From NCBI GenBank assembly GCA_021775425.1, contig JAJFHX010000004.1:248001-312000 (forward strand): DNA of 64,000 bases, written 5' to 3'. The stretch comes from Hyphomicrobiales bacterium. GTDB lineage: Bacteria; Pseudomonadota; Alphaproteobacteria; Rhizobiales; HXMU1428-3. Below the pieces are notes generated by a model. The model saw only the letters and a list, made by a program, of their open reading frames with translations. It had not been told where the DNA came from and made no database searches. A program made the position numbers and the translations under genes. Positions 1 through 8,789 of this stretch are shown here, in pieces (the stretch's first letter is position 1; the number at the start of each line of letters is the position of its first letter).

Positions 1-2
1 GA

Positions 3-410
3 AATGAGCGTCTGGTGCGCGGCAAGTGCGTACGGATTGTGATTGACTGCAAACGTGGATTCAAGCTTGTGAACGGTCGCTGTGTGAAACAGCCGATTAA
101 GTGTAAGCCATATGAAAAGCGCGTGCGCGGTAAATGCGTCAAGAAACCTGTCAGCATTGTTTGTAAAAAGGGCTATATCCGCAAGGGTAAGAAATGTGTC
201 AGGAAACCTGTTATTGGCATTAAGTGCAAAAGTGGTGAACGGCGTGTTGGCAAACGCTGTGTTTGCAAGCCATCGTTCAAGCGGGTGCGTGGACGCTGCA
301 TTAAGCCGGCAAAACGGGTCAAGCCGAAAGTGAAGACCTTAAAGCTCAATAACAAAGCGCTTAAACGTAAGATTCGCAAAAACAAGAGAAAAGCAAAACG
401 GAGAAACTAG
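3..410 (+). CDS. Cys/Lys-rich tandem-repeat protein, 5' end outside the window
   Basis: The frame is open to the left edge. The residues before the first possible start (GTG at 15) already belong to the repeat (N-E-R-L-V-R-G-K-C-V), so the gene begins outside the window. The visible 136 residues carry at least four repeats of about 22-25 residues, each built as Cys, a basic Gly-Tyr/Phe stretch, then G-[KR]-[KR]-C-V and Lys-Pro. They are followed by a Cys-free, very Lys/Arg-rich tail of about 35 residues. Paired cysteines suggest disulfides and an exported location, but the N-terminus is not visible. Similar Cys-Gly repeat tails occur in secreted alphaproteobacterial proteins. I do not recognise a function. 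The coding frame itself is secure because of the repeat and the terminator just after the stop. Confidence 0.7.
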   Translation, partial: NERLVRGKCVRIVIDCKRGFKLVNGRCVKQPIKCKPYEKRVRGKCVKKPVSIVCKKGYIRKGKKCVRKPVIGIKCKSGERRVGKRCVCKPSFKRVRGRCIKPAKRVKPKVKTLKLNNKALKRKIRKNKRKAKRRN

Positions 411-426
411 ATTGAATGAATGTCTG

Positions 427-457
427 AAAACCCCGGTTTCATGTCCCGGGGTTTTTT
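427..457 (+). terminator. Rho-independent terminator after the Cys-rich gene
   Basis: Six-bp stem CCCCGG/CCGGGG (431-436 with 446-451) and a nine-base loop, flanked by AAAA and TTTTTT, so it may act on both strands. It lies 17 bases after the stop codon. Confidence 0.8.
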
Positions 458-581
458 GATTTTTTGTGGTTCTTTCCAATACTGAATTAGAGGCTCGTCG
501 TTAGAGGAAAAGATTGAAGGTCTGGTATTCGGCCCAGAGGTGATGGTTGAGAAATAGAGCGTTTGGCAAGTTCAGGTTTTC

Positions 582-763
582 TTTCTCTCACGGGCGCTTT
601 TTCGCTGAAGAAGCGAAAAGCCCTACGAGGTGCGGCGCAACGCGCCGGGCGTCGTTTCCTGCGATCAGTTTATCCGTACTCGCTAACGCTCCGTTCGGAC
701 TGATCTTGTGCACGGGGTGCCATGTTCGCCTGCCCTTTTTAAAAGGGCAGGCTACCTTCTTCG
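582..763 (+). repeat. Dispersed hairpin-rich intergenic element, copy A
   Basis: Copy A is the most diverged of three related elements in this window. The left end is TTTCTCTCACGG. A hairpin follows at 592-623 (loop TGAA), then the conserved core at 622-650, which contains the small stem GGCGC-aac-GCGCC. It also has an extra long stem with arms GATCAGT and ACTGATC, then GCCATGTTCGC, then a second hairpin (CCTGCCCTTTT with AAAAGGGCAGG, 729-751). It ends in CTTCTTCG. The short open frame through it has no ribosome binding site and follows the repeat, so I do not call a gene. The gap 411-998 otherwise holds only copy B and the terminator. Confidence 0.7.
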
Positions 764-805
764 GGAAGGTTATTTTTGATTAGGCTCATACTGCATAAAT
801 TTTAG

Positions 806-998
806 ATACGAAGAAGGGAGCAAGCCCATTCTTGGTCCTTCATTTACCCACTTCGCAACCGGACTGGCTTGCGTACATGGCGGAGCGACTAGCGTAGCCC
901 GGCGCGTTGCGCCGCATAGCGCGGTTGCTGGTAGGCGACTGAAGCGCCACAAAGATATAGCCTCGGCGCTTCAGCGCCGAAATAGCCGTGAAAGAGAA
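806..998 (-). repeat. Dispersed hairpin-rich intergenic element, copy B (inverted)
   Basis: Read on the minus strand, this copy starts directly after the TAG stop of the response regulator with TTCTCTTTCACGGCTATT. It then has the hairpin CGGCGC-TGAA-GCGCCG (964-979) and the core TGCGGCGCAACGCGCCGGGC (897-916). After GCCATGTACGC comes a long stem with arms GGCTTGC (866-872) and GCAAGCC (820-826). It ends GCTCCCTTCTTCGTAT. Ends and core match copy C at 18146-18270. It faces copy A across about 40 bases. Confidence 0.75.
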
Positions 999-1679
999 CT
1001 ATTTATCATTGCTCATTAGTTTAAAACCAATTCCCCGCACGGTTCTGATTTCGAGGTCGTTGGTGACGGCGTCGATTTTTTTGCGCAGGTAGCCGACATA
1101 AACATCGACCGCGTTGGATGTGATATCTGATGCCGGGCCCCAGGCGTTTTCGATGATGCGTTCGCGGCTGACCGTTTTGCCTGCATAGCGCATCAGATAT
1201 TCCAGAAGAGCGAATTCCCTTTGGGTCAGGTCTAGCAAGTGCTCGCCGATGCGGGCTTCATGGGCGGCGAGGTTCAGCGTTAGTGGTCCGATGTTCATTT
1301 CTTCGCCATCAATATTATTATTGGCGCGGCGCTGCATCACCTTGATGCGGGCCAGAAGCTCTTCAAAGGCGAAGGGCTTGGTTAAATAATCATCTGCGCC
1401 AACTTCAAAGCCGGATAGTTTTTCTTCAATGCTGTCTTTGGCGGTGAGCATGCAGATCGGCGTGGACACCCCCTGACCGCGCAGGGTGCGGCAAACGTCG
1501 CGGCCATCCATGTCCGGCAGCATCAGATCAAGGATGATGGCGTCATACTGATATGATCGCAGATATGCCAGAGCCTCTTCGCCAGTGGCTGTCCATTGCA
1601 CGCGCATGCCTTCTAATGTCAGGCCGCGTTCTACAAAACGGGCAATGCCTACATCATCTTCAACCAATAATACATTCAT
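999..1679 (-). CDS. OmpR/PhoB-family response regulator
   Basis: A cytoplasmic two-component transcription factor of 226 residues, the usual length. The N-terminal receiver domain has the acidic pair in VEDD, the phospho-acceptor Asp51 in the ILDLMLPDMDG stretch, the Thr of LTAKD, and the Lys of the TKPF motif. The C-terminal winged-helix DNA-binding domain includes LTQREFALLEYL and ends in RTVRGIGFKL. The start codon overlaps the stop of the kinase gene in TAATG, so the two are translationally coupled. The signal and targets are not apparent. Membership of the QseB/TctD/PhoP-like branch is likely, but no single name can be justified. A repeat element begins directly after its stop. Confidence 0.95.
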   Translation of the reverse strand: MNVLLVEDDVGIARFVERGLTLEGMRVQWTATGEEALAYLRSYQYDAIILDLMLPDMDGRDVCRTLRGQGVSTPICMLTAKDSIEEKLSGFEVGADDYLTKPFAFEELLARIKVMQRRANNNIDGEEMNIGPLTLNLAAHEARIGEHLLDLTQREFALLEYLMRYAGKTVSRERIIENAWGPASDITSNAVDVYVGYLRKKIDAVTNDLEIRTVRGIGFKLMSNDK

Positions 1680-3451
1680 TAGATCAAATTCACCTTTATG
1701 CTGATTTTTGCGCCAGTTTGCGGTTGATCGCTGGCAGCGGATTCTTCTTCTAGTCTTTTGTTATCGCTTCGATTTTCTGCCCATATCTGACCACCATGGC
1801 CGGTGACTATCCAATGTGCTATTGCAAGACCAAGGCCAGTTCCCTCGCGTTTCTGGCCTTCTTTTGCCTGATAGTATCTGTCAAAAATATGCGGCAGGGC
1901 TTCTTCCTCAATGCCGGGGCCTTCGTCCAGAACCTCTATGAGAGCCTGGCCGTCTTGCTCTTTGACTGTCACAGTAATGGTATCATCCGGTTTTGAGAAT
2001 TTTACGGCATTATCGATCAAAACCTGAACGCACTGTCTGAACCAGCTTTCGTCAATATTGGCGATGAAATCTTCATTGCCCGGTGTGATGAAGTTGAGAT
2101 TTACATCATTTGCTTCGGCATAGGCACTGGCGGTTTCAACGGCTTCTTCAACCACTTCATTCAGCACGGCTTCTTTTAATTCAAGCTTGATCTCACCATC
2201 ATCAGAGCGGGCGAGGCTGAGAAGATCATTCAGGCGGCGGCGCAGAAATGCGCCATTGGCGACAATGCGTTTCATGGCCTGTTTCATGTCTTCCAATGTC
2301 GCTTTGCCAGAGCGAAGCGCGACTTCAGCTTCACCAAGCAGCACAGTTACCGGTGTTCTTAATTCATGGCTGACATTTGAGAAAAATTTGCGTCTTGTCT
2401 CATCAATCTGATGCAGGCGGTTGTTGCTTTGCTCAAGCTCGCTGGTGCGTTCTTTAACGGCCAGCTCTAATCTTTCATTGGCAGAGCGCAGTAGATTTTG
2501 CTGTGTTTCTAGTTCGCCAGCCATTTTATTAAAACGAGAAGCTACAAGACCGAACTCATCTTCTCTAGGTAATTCAATGCGATAGTTCAACTGACCGGCG
2601 CCAACACGCTCAGCGCCTGTTGCCAATATCTGGACGGGAACAACGATCGAACGGGCGAGGAACAGAGCCATGCCGATGATACCTAATGTGGTAATGACGG
2701 CAAGGGTGGCGGTGGTTAAGGTGATGTTTTTCGTGAGCCTTGTGAGTTCTTCTTTCACCTCTTTGACTTCTTCTTGCTCACCTTTCACGATGTTGCGGAT
2801 AACTTCACTTAGCTGTTTGTCGTTTCCCTCAACTACATTGGTAAAGAAAGAGCGCACAGCGTCTGCGCTTTCCATACTATCGCGCTGCTTTGTTTCATGG
2901 GCGGCGGCGAGGTGCATGCGAATAAAAACAGAAGCAATCTGGATGGCGGTGTCGATTTCTTCCTGGATGTTATCTTTGGTGCCTGTTTGCTTGACGAAGT
3001 CCGTTTCCTTCTGAATGGCCTGCTGGAGTTCACCCAGCTCTTCAGTGATGATTTGAGGGCTTGCTTCAATCAGATTTTCACGATTTTGAAAATTGACTGA
3101 ATTTGCAATTTCAGAAAGCAGGAACTGGTTGATTTTTGATTCGATCGTCGAGACCTGTGCGAGCTGGCCATAGGAATGGTCGGCGCGTTCCAGATAATGC
3201 ACCGCTCGTTGCAGCCCCCAAAGCGAAGTGACCGACGAGATCACCAGGATGGCCACAATGATGAACAGCCCTGCATACAGGCTGAAGCGTATTGTGGAGG
3301 GAAACTCAGTATCTTTTATCATGTCTTTGTGTCGCAAGATTTTGTCCTTGCCCCTGTTGATTGATATCTTGTCTATGAACCCAGCGCCTGCTTTTTGCGC
3401 CATAGCGAGCCATGCGATACTATTATCTCTGCACATGGCTGTTTGTGGCAT
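1679..3451 (-). CDS. Membrane sensor histidine kinase (HAMP, HisKA, HATPase)
   Basis: The sensor partner of the downstream OmpR-type regulator. One transmembrane helix lies near residues 55-78 and a second near 243-266, enclosing a roughly 160-residue helical periplasmic domain. HAMP follows at about 267-320, then a short coiled coil, the H-box SHELRTP (His362), an N-box region, and the G boxes DEGPG and GTGLGLAIAHW. The 590-residue form has a 53-residue cytoplasmic tail before the first helix. The ATG at 3322 (Met44) is a reasonable alternative start, and neither has a strong ribosome binding site. The four-helix look of the sensor region resembles chemoreceptor-type ligand-binding domains, but the ligand cannot be told. 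Confidence 0.93.
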   Translation of the reverse strand: MPQTAMCRDNSIAWLAMAQKAGAGFIDKISINRGKDKILRHKDMIKDTEFPSTIRFSLYAGLFIIVAILVISSVTSLWGLQRAVHYLERADHSYGQLAQVSTIESKINQFLLSEIANSVNFQNRENLIEASPQIITEELGELQQAIQKETDFVKQTGTKDNIQEEIDTAIQIASVFIRMHLAAAHETKQRDSMESADAVRSFFTNVVEGNDKQLSEVIRNIVKGEQEEVKEVKEELTRLTKNITLTTATLAVITTLGIIGMALFLARSIVVPVQILATGAERVGAGQLNYRIELPREDEFGLVASRFNKMAGELETQQNLLRSANERLELAVKERTSELEQSNNRLHQIDETRRKFFSNVSHELRTPVTVLLGEAEVALRSGKATLEDMKQAMKRIVANGAFLRRRLNDLLSLARSDDGEIKLELKEAVLNEVVEEAVETASAYAEANDVNLNFITPGNEDFIANIDESWFRQCVQVLIDNAVKFSKPDDTITVTVKEQDGQALIEVLDEGPGIEEEALPHIFDRYYQAKEGQKREGTGLGLAIAHWIVTGHGGQIWAENRSDNKRLEEESAASDQPQTGAKISIKVNLI

Positions 3452-3933
3452 AATATTGCACTCGTTAGGTTAATTTTCAAAAATCATTCAGGGGTGGTTT
3501 GTAATCAGGTCTTGATTGAGGACCTTTTGACATCTTTCACACTGATGGGGATTATCTCAGGCTATATTTCCTGTGAATGTCATGAGAATGGTGCAAATTA
3601 ACTGACGTTTATTTTTAATTTACTGCGGAAACTACCTGTTCAATTTGAGGTGAGAATGTCTTAATAATGAGTGATGATTGTCGAAACCTGGGGTAAAGTG
3701 CGTTTAATTGCGGGGTTAAATAATGTTTGTTGCCGCGTTTTCCCCTTAATCTGTTGATATTTTGCGGTTGAATGGCCAAATCAACATGATAGATGAATAG
3801 TAGGGTAGCAACATAGCTTCGCATTGAGTAAAATTAGCGTGCGGAAGTTTGGCTTGTGTTCGTTTTTGCTGAACGATGTTTTTTAACATAGGGTAACGTA
3901 TAATTATTTATACGACTAAGCTGGGTTTTATAT
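3452..3933. other. Intergenic region between the divergent kinase and AsmA genes
   Basis: About 480 AT-rich bases between two divergent genes, which must hold the promoters of both. I see no convincing paired promoter boxes, riboswitch or operator. The open frames here lack ribosome binding sites and look non-coding. Confidence 0.5.
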
Positions 3934-6900
3934 ATGCAAAATCAGTGGTACATCGCCAGAGATGGTAAGCAGTATGGCCCTGTCACTGACAGTGACCTTG
4001 CTCATCTGGTGCAGAACAGAGAATTGCTTGATGGTGATTATCTCTGGCGGCAGGGGTTTGACAACTGGTTGCCTGCCGGGCAAGTCGCAGAAGTGCGTGA
4101 CCTGGCTACTCAGGGAGCTGGCGCACCTGGCGGACAAACTGGTGCGAATCCGGCTGGCGCGAATCCGGCTGGTGGACATCAGGGCGGCGGAACTCAGGGG
4201 CCTATTAACGGGCAAATGGGCGGGCAGTTTCAAAACCAGCAAGACCCAAGAATTAATCCTCAAGATGTAAGACATGCTGAAAACCGTGTTGTTGACCAGC
4301 GTGCAGCTGAGCAAGCTCAACGTGATGGACGCTTTGCGCAAAATGGTGCTGGCGCTGAGAGGCAAGACGGCAGATATGACAGCGGTTCGCAAGCGGGTAT
4401 GTATGCTGGCGGGCAAGGCAACCACCCGGCTTACCAACAGGGTGGGGATCCGTATGCGACTGATGCCCGTGATGGAGCCCACGCAAGACAGGATGGCGCT
4501 CCGGAAGGCGAGATGCAGGCTGACCAGCACTCAAGTCACCTAAACTCAGGCCAACTAAACTCAGGCCAATTAAACTCAGGCCACCTTAAAGGCTCTGCAC
4601 TAGCGGAAATCAATGAAAACCAGCGCGCACTTAAGCAAACCGGCGCTGAACACGACCCGAGATATGATGTTCAGGAACTGGTTGAAGACACCGAATTTCA
4701 TGATGCGTCTGCTCAATCGGGTGCGTTCTTTAAAAATGACAGAGACATGCATGATGCGGGCGGCGCTGATCAGCCTGCGTCTTTTGATCAATCCGCATAC
4801 GATACTGAAACGAATGATCTTCCCTCTTCTTTCTCAGCCAGAGGAGATAGGGGCGGGGTTGATGTCAGGTCGACAATGGGTGTTGGCAAACGAGACCCCC
4901 GTGACGCTGAAATGAGTACTGAAGGTATGTCTTCGCGTAAGGCGTCCTCTCTTTCTTCTTCAGGTATATCATGGCCACTTGGGCTGGGTATTGGTGTGGC
5001 GGCTTTGCTTATACTGATGGTGGGGGCGACCTTTGCCATCCCGTTCATTGTGCCACCTGAAACAGTTAAACGGCAGATTTCATCCGCTCTGAAAAAAGAG
5101 ACCGGACGAGATGTTTCATTTAAAGGAAAAATTTCTTATCGGTTTTTCCCTAGTTTCGGCGTTGACCTGAATAATATTGTTATTCACAACCCGGCTTCAA
5201 TTAAAGGGCCTGATTTTCTGAGCCTCGGGCGTTTGCAGGCTGATCTCAAAATTCTGCCGCTATTAAGCAAAAGAGTTGAAGTGAACCGGATTGTGCTGCA
5301 CAGGCCGGAAATTGCACTGATTAAAAACGGACAGGGTGAAACAAACTATGAATTTAAATCTGCCAGCGCGCGGACACTGAAAAGAAACCTGCCTTCATTT
5401 AAGGTGGCGCAGGTCGAAACGCTGGATACCAGTGACATCATTGCCCGCACACTTGAAAAGCTTGAAAAAGAAGAAGCTGAAAAAGAAAAGGCTGACAATC
5501 AGGACACATCAAATGAGCCCCCTTCTGACGAAACGAAAACACCGGCTGAAGTGACTACGGCCGACCCCAAGGGACCTGATGTTGATGAGGGTATTGCGAC
5601 CCAAAAAACAGGTTCTGCCGGTGTTGCCGATATTCAGGTCGGTGAGATTGAGATTGTTAACGGCGCCGTTAAACTGATTGACCAGAAGACAAATTCTGAA
5701 ACAGACATCAGTGCCATTAACATGACATTACAGGCACCTTCTGCTGACCAGAATGTTTCCGCTAAGGGGACGCTGCGCTACCTTGAAGACCGGATTGCCG
5801 TTGAGGCGCAACTGGCAACGCTTGGCACACTTCTGAATGGTGAACCGATCGATTCATCAATCCGCATTAATTCGGATCGGTTTGAAGGGAAATATGACGG
5901 CAAGTTACGTCTTGGTGAAAAGATTGAATTTAAAGGCGACGCCGATATTCAGACGTATTCGCTGCAAAAACTGCTGAACTGGGTTGGCGTTGATGTTCCC
6001 AAACAAGGTTATGGTGGGGCTTATATTCGCGGTAAACTTGAAGGTAACCCGAATGTGATGGTGCTGAACAGTGCCACCATAAAGATGGATAATTCTGTGT
6101 TAATCGGCTCGCTCAGAGTGCGGCCGGATAGCCCGCGCCCTAAAATTGAAGCCAAGCTGAAATCTGATCTGCTGGACCTTTCGCCTTACCTTGCCCAGCA
6201 AAATGAAATCAAACGCGGCGCGATTGACAATGCCGGGCCGCGTAAAACTGCGTTAGCAGCATGGAATTCCGCTAAAGTGGACCTTTCATTTTTAAACGGA
6301 TTTGATGGCTTTGTGCAGGTGCAAGCGGCGCGGCTTGTTATAAAAAAACATCAGATTGATCAGGCTAATTTTGCTGTCAAAGTGGTCGCCGGTGTGATGA
6401 CAGCGCAGGCCCCTGATTTTAAACTTTATGGTGGCAGTGGCTCTCTTAATATGAGCATTAATGCTTCGAAACCGCGCCCGACTTTAAAAGGCAAAATTGG
6501 CTTATCGAAAATTCGCATTAAACCATTGCTGCAAAATACCGCTGAGTTCGCATGGTTATCCGGGGTCGGTGATATTGACCTTGATATTACCAGTGCTGGT
6601 AACACCGAACAGGAGATGATCAGCGCGCTTAACGGCACGGGTAAAATTGCGGTTAGCGACGGGGCGATTGAAGGGGTTAATATTCCAGGTATGTTGCGTA
6701 ACTTACAGCAGGGCAAGTTGTTCGCTCCTTCTGGTAAACCAACTGAGAAAACTGATTTTAGCGACCTGACGGCCAGCCTTTTAATTGACAAAGGCATTGT
6801 GCAGAACAAAGACCTTACGATGAAAGGGCCTTTGTTGCGGCTCACGGGTGAAGGGGTTGTGAACCTGCCTGCTGAACAGATTGATTATGGCTTGCAGCCG

Positions 6901-7188
6901 AAACTCGTGAATAGCCTTGCTGGGCAGGGCGGCGTTGCGTCGCTTGCCGGGATTAACATTCCCATCCGCGTGAAGGGGCCGCTTTCTAACCCTAAGTTCA
7001 CACCTGATGCTGACGGTTTGCTGAAAAATAATGGCGCTGCAATAGAAGATACCGTTGACAGTGTGAAAAAGGTGGTCAAAGACCTGAAAAAGAAAAAGAT
7101 TTCCAGTGAGGAAATGAAAGGCCTGCTAAACGGTATTATTGACGGCAATCAGGAAAACGGCAACGTGCTGAAAAATATTTTGCAATAA
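3934..7188 (+). CDS. GYF_2-domain/AsmA-family fusion membrane protein
   Basis: A 1084-residue protein with four parts. Residues 1-55 match a GYF_2 (DUF4339) fold: QWYIARDGKQYGPV, then WRQGFDNWLPA. Residues 56-345 are a low-complexity Gly/Gln/Ala/Asp-rich linker with short tandem repeats (GANPA, LNSGQ). One transmembrane helix lies at about 348-370. After it comes a large AsmA region with the typical opening (a helix followed by F-x-P-x-x-x-x-x-x-I and early R-x-x-x-F-x-G-x-I) and an AsmA_2-like end near residues 850-1000 (GxGxIxxxDGxxxGxxIPG). AsmA-like proteins span the periplasm from an inner-membrane anchor and are implicated in lipid transport to the outer membrane. Here the GYF domain would be cytoplasmic, where such domains bind proline-rich peptides. 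A Lys/Glu-rich insert sits at about 505-560. The fusion is unusual. Confidence 0.88.
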   Translation: MQNQWYIARDGKQYGPVTDSDLAHLVQNRELLDGDYLWRQGFDNWLPAGQVAEVRDLATQGAGAPGGQTGANPAGANPAGGHQGGGTQGPINGQMGGQFQNQQDPRINPQDVRHAENRVVDQRAAEQAQRDGRFAQNGAGAERQDGRYDSGSQAGMYAGGQGNHPAYQQGGDPYATDARDGAHARQDGAPEGEMQADQHSSHLNSGQLNSGQLNSGHLKGSALAEINENQRALKQTGAEHDPRYDVQELVEDTEFHDASAQSGAFFKNDRDMHDAGGADQPASFDQSAYDTETNDLPSSFSARGDRGGVDVRSTMGVGKRDPRDAEMSTEGMSSRKASSLSSSGISWPLGLGIGVAALLILMVGATFAIPFIVPPETVKRQISSALKKETGRDVSFKGKISYRFFPSFGVDLNNIVIHNPASIKGPDFLSLGRLQADLKILPLLSKRVEVNRIVLHRPEIALIKNGQGETNYEFKSASARTLKRNLPSFKVAQVETLDTSDIIARTLEKLEKEEAEKEKADNQDTSNEPPSDETKTPAEVTTADPKGPDVDEGIATQKTGSAGVADIQVGEIEIVNGAVKLIDQKTNSETDISAINMTLQAPSADQNVSAKGTLRYLEDRIAVEAQLATLGTLLNGEPIDSSIRINSDRFEGKYDGKLRLGEKIEFKGDADIQTYSLQKLLNWVGVDVPKQGYGGAYIRGKLEGNPNVMVLNSATIKMDNSVLIGSLRVRPDSPRPKIEAKLKSDLLDLSPYLAQQNEIKRGAIDNAGPRKTALAAWNSAKVDLSFLNGFDGFVQVQAARLVIKKHQIDQANFAVKVVAGVMTAQAPDFKLYGGSGSLNMSINASKPRPTLKGKIGLSKIRIKPLLQNTAEFAWLSGVGDIDLDITSAGNTEQEMISALNGTGKIAVSDGAIEGVNIPGMLRNLQQGKLFAPSGKPTEKTDFSDLTASLLIDKGIVQNKDLTMKGPLLRLTGEGVVNLPAEQIDYGLQPKLVNSLAGQGGVASLAGINIPIRVKGPLSNPKFTPDADGLLKNNGAAIEDTVDSVKKVVKDLKKKKISSEEMKGLLNGIIDGNQENGNVLKNILQ
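4548..4585 (+). repeat. In-frame 15-bp tandem repeat in the AsmA linker
   Basis: About three near-identical 15-base units built on TAAACTCAGGCCAA encode repeated LNSGQ in the disordered linker. Nearby at 4142-4171 is another pair of 15-base units (GCGAATCCGGCTGGC) encoding GANPA. Both keep the frame and probably vary in copy number by slippage. Confidence 0.75.
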
Positions 7189-7223
7189 GCCCTGATCTAC
7201 CATAAGTATTGGTCTTTAACATT

Positions 7224-7258
7224 GCCCCGGTAACGAAGAGTTTCCGGGGCTGTTATTA
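7224..7258 (+). terminator. Probable terminator after the AsmA-family gene
   Basis: Seven-bp stem GCCCCGG/CCGGGGC (7224-7230 with 7244-7250) and a 13-base loop, followed by an imperfect T-rich run. It lies 35 bases after the stop. Confidence 0.6.
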
Positions 7259-7417
7259 TTTCATAATGAAAATAAGTTGCTGTTTGCTCTTGAAGTGTTC
7301 TCAAATGGCACTGAAAAGTGCGGTTTGATTGCGTGTGCGGTGCGTTACCCTGCTTTGCTTGCCGATGGGAATGTTAACCTGTCTGGATCTGGCTTATTGT
7401 TTGAAAGGTTTTTGTTG

Positions 7418-8737
7418 ATGACTTTGCGTGCGCCAAAGGTTGGTTTCGTCAGTTTGGGTTGCCCGAAAGCGCTTGTTGATTCTGAGCGGATATTAACCAA
7501 GCTGCGCGCGACAGGGTATGATGTTTCTCCTTCATATGACGGGGCGGATGTTGTTGTTGTGAACACGTGCGGGTTTATTGACAGCGCACGTGAAGAAAGC
7601 TTTGGGGCGATTACTGAGGCAATGAATGAAAACGGGCAGGTGATTGTGACAGGTTGCCTTGCCGGTGAAGCTGAAACCATTCGTGAGCTGCACCCCAATA
7701 TTCTGGCCATTACCGGGCCGCAACAATATGAGGCTGTTGTTGGTGAAGTGCAACGGGCTGTGCCGATTAAGGCTAACCCGCATCTGGACCTGGTGCCGGC
7801 TGAAGGCGTGAAGTTAACACCCCGTCATTATTCCTACCTGAAAATTTCTGAAGGCTGCAATCATAAGTGTCAGTTTTGTATTATTCCTTCTATTCGCGGG
7901 CCGCTGCAAAGCCGACCGATACATAAAGTACTAAGAGAGGCTGAACGACTGGTTGAGGCTGGTTGTCAGGAGCTGCTTGTTATCGCACAAGACACCAGCG
8001 CCTATGGGCTGGATGTGAAATATAAAGAAGAAAGCTGGAAAGACCGGACCATTGCAACCCGTTTTTATGAACTTTGCGAAGGGCTTGGGGAGCTTGGGGT
8101 CTGGAACCGGCTGCATTATGTCTACCCTTACCCACATGTGGATGAGGTCATTCCGCTGATGGCTGAAGGGAAGATCCTGCCATATCTTGATGTACCGTTT
8201 CAACATGCGAGCCCTTCCGTTTTAAAAAATATGCGCCGCCCTGCCTTTCAGGCGAAAACGCTTGAACGGCTTGAGGCGTGGCGCAACATCTGCCCTGATA
8301 TTGCTGTGCGCTCGACATTCATTGTCGGCTTTCCCGGTGAAACAGATGAGGATTTTGAAATTCTGCTTGAATGGCTGGAAGAGGCACAGCTTAACCGGGT
8401 TGGCTGCTTTCAATATGAAAATGTTGAAGGGGCGCGCTCGAATTCGCTGCCGGATCATGTGCCGGCGGAACTGAAGGAAGAACGCTGGCATCGTTTTATG
8501 AAAAAGGCGCAGCAGGTCAGCTCAAATGTGCTCTCAAAGAAAGTCGGACGAGATATTGAGATTGTGATTGATGAGGTTGACGAAGAGGGGGCGATTGGTC
8601 GTTCTGTTTGGGATGCGCCTGAAATAGATGGCTGTGTATTCTTAAATGGTGAAACTGAACTTCGCCCGGGTGACAGGCTTAGCGTTCATGTGACCCATTC
8701 AGATGAATATGACCTTTGGGCTGAGCTTCGATCATAG
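7418..8737 (+). CDS. rimO: Ribosomal protein uS12 methylthiotransferase RimO
   Basis: A radical SAM enzyme that adds a methylthio group to the conserved aspartate of ribosomal protein S12, using two 4Fe-4S clusters. The N-terminal MTTase domain shows [16 protein letters not shown] and NTCGF, with the auxiliary-cluster cysteines completed by the Cys of VTGCLAG. The radical SAM motif is CNHKCQFC, and a TRAM domain closes the protein. I chose the ATG at 7418 ([10 protein letters not shown]), with GAAAGG upstream, because the frame upstream of it does not resemble the family. The resulting 439 residues match the usual length. The related MiaB would show different spacing and a tRNA context. The [12 protein letters not shown] opening is typical of RimO. 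Confidence 0.95.
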   Translation: MTLRAPKVGFVSLGCPKALVDSERILTKLRATGYDVSPSYDGADVVVVNTCGFIDSAREESFGAITEAMNENGQVIVTGCLAGEAETIRELHPNILAITGPQQYEAVVGEVQRAVPIKANPHLDLVPAEGVKLTPRHYSYLKISEGCNHKCQFCIIPSIRGPLQSRPIHKVLREAERLVEAGCQELLVIAQDTSAYGLDVKYKEESWKDRTIATRFYELCEGLGELGVWNRLHYVYPYPHVDEVIPLMAEGKILPYLDVPFQHASPSVLKNMRRPAFQAKTLERLEAWRNICPDIAVRSTFIVGFPGETDEDFEILLEWLEEAQLNRVGCFQYENVEGARSNSLPDHVPAELKEERWHRFMKKAQQVSSNVLSKKVGRDIEIVIDEVDEEGAIGRSVWDAPEIDGCVFLNGETELRPGDRLSVHVTHSDEYDLWAELRS

Positions 8738-8789
8738 GCCAGTTGGGTTTGCCTCGTTCCTAGGCACTGAAACATTATTGAGTGATATG

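Noticed and set aside
547-952. Short open frames on both strands (78 and 60 codons)
   Set aside because: They run through the hairpin repeats, have no ribosome binding site, and translate the palindromic core (GATRRA-like strings) rather than a protein family.
3928-4530. Long open frame antisense to the AsmA linker (200 codons)
   Set aside because: It mirrors the repetitive low-stop-codon composition of the linker; the sense strand has clear GYF_2 and AsmA domains.
7277-7417. N-terminal extension of RimO by 47 residues
   Set aside because: No family similarity and no ribosome binding site; the ATG at 7418 has both.
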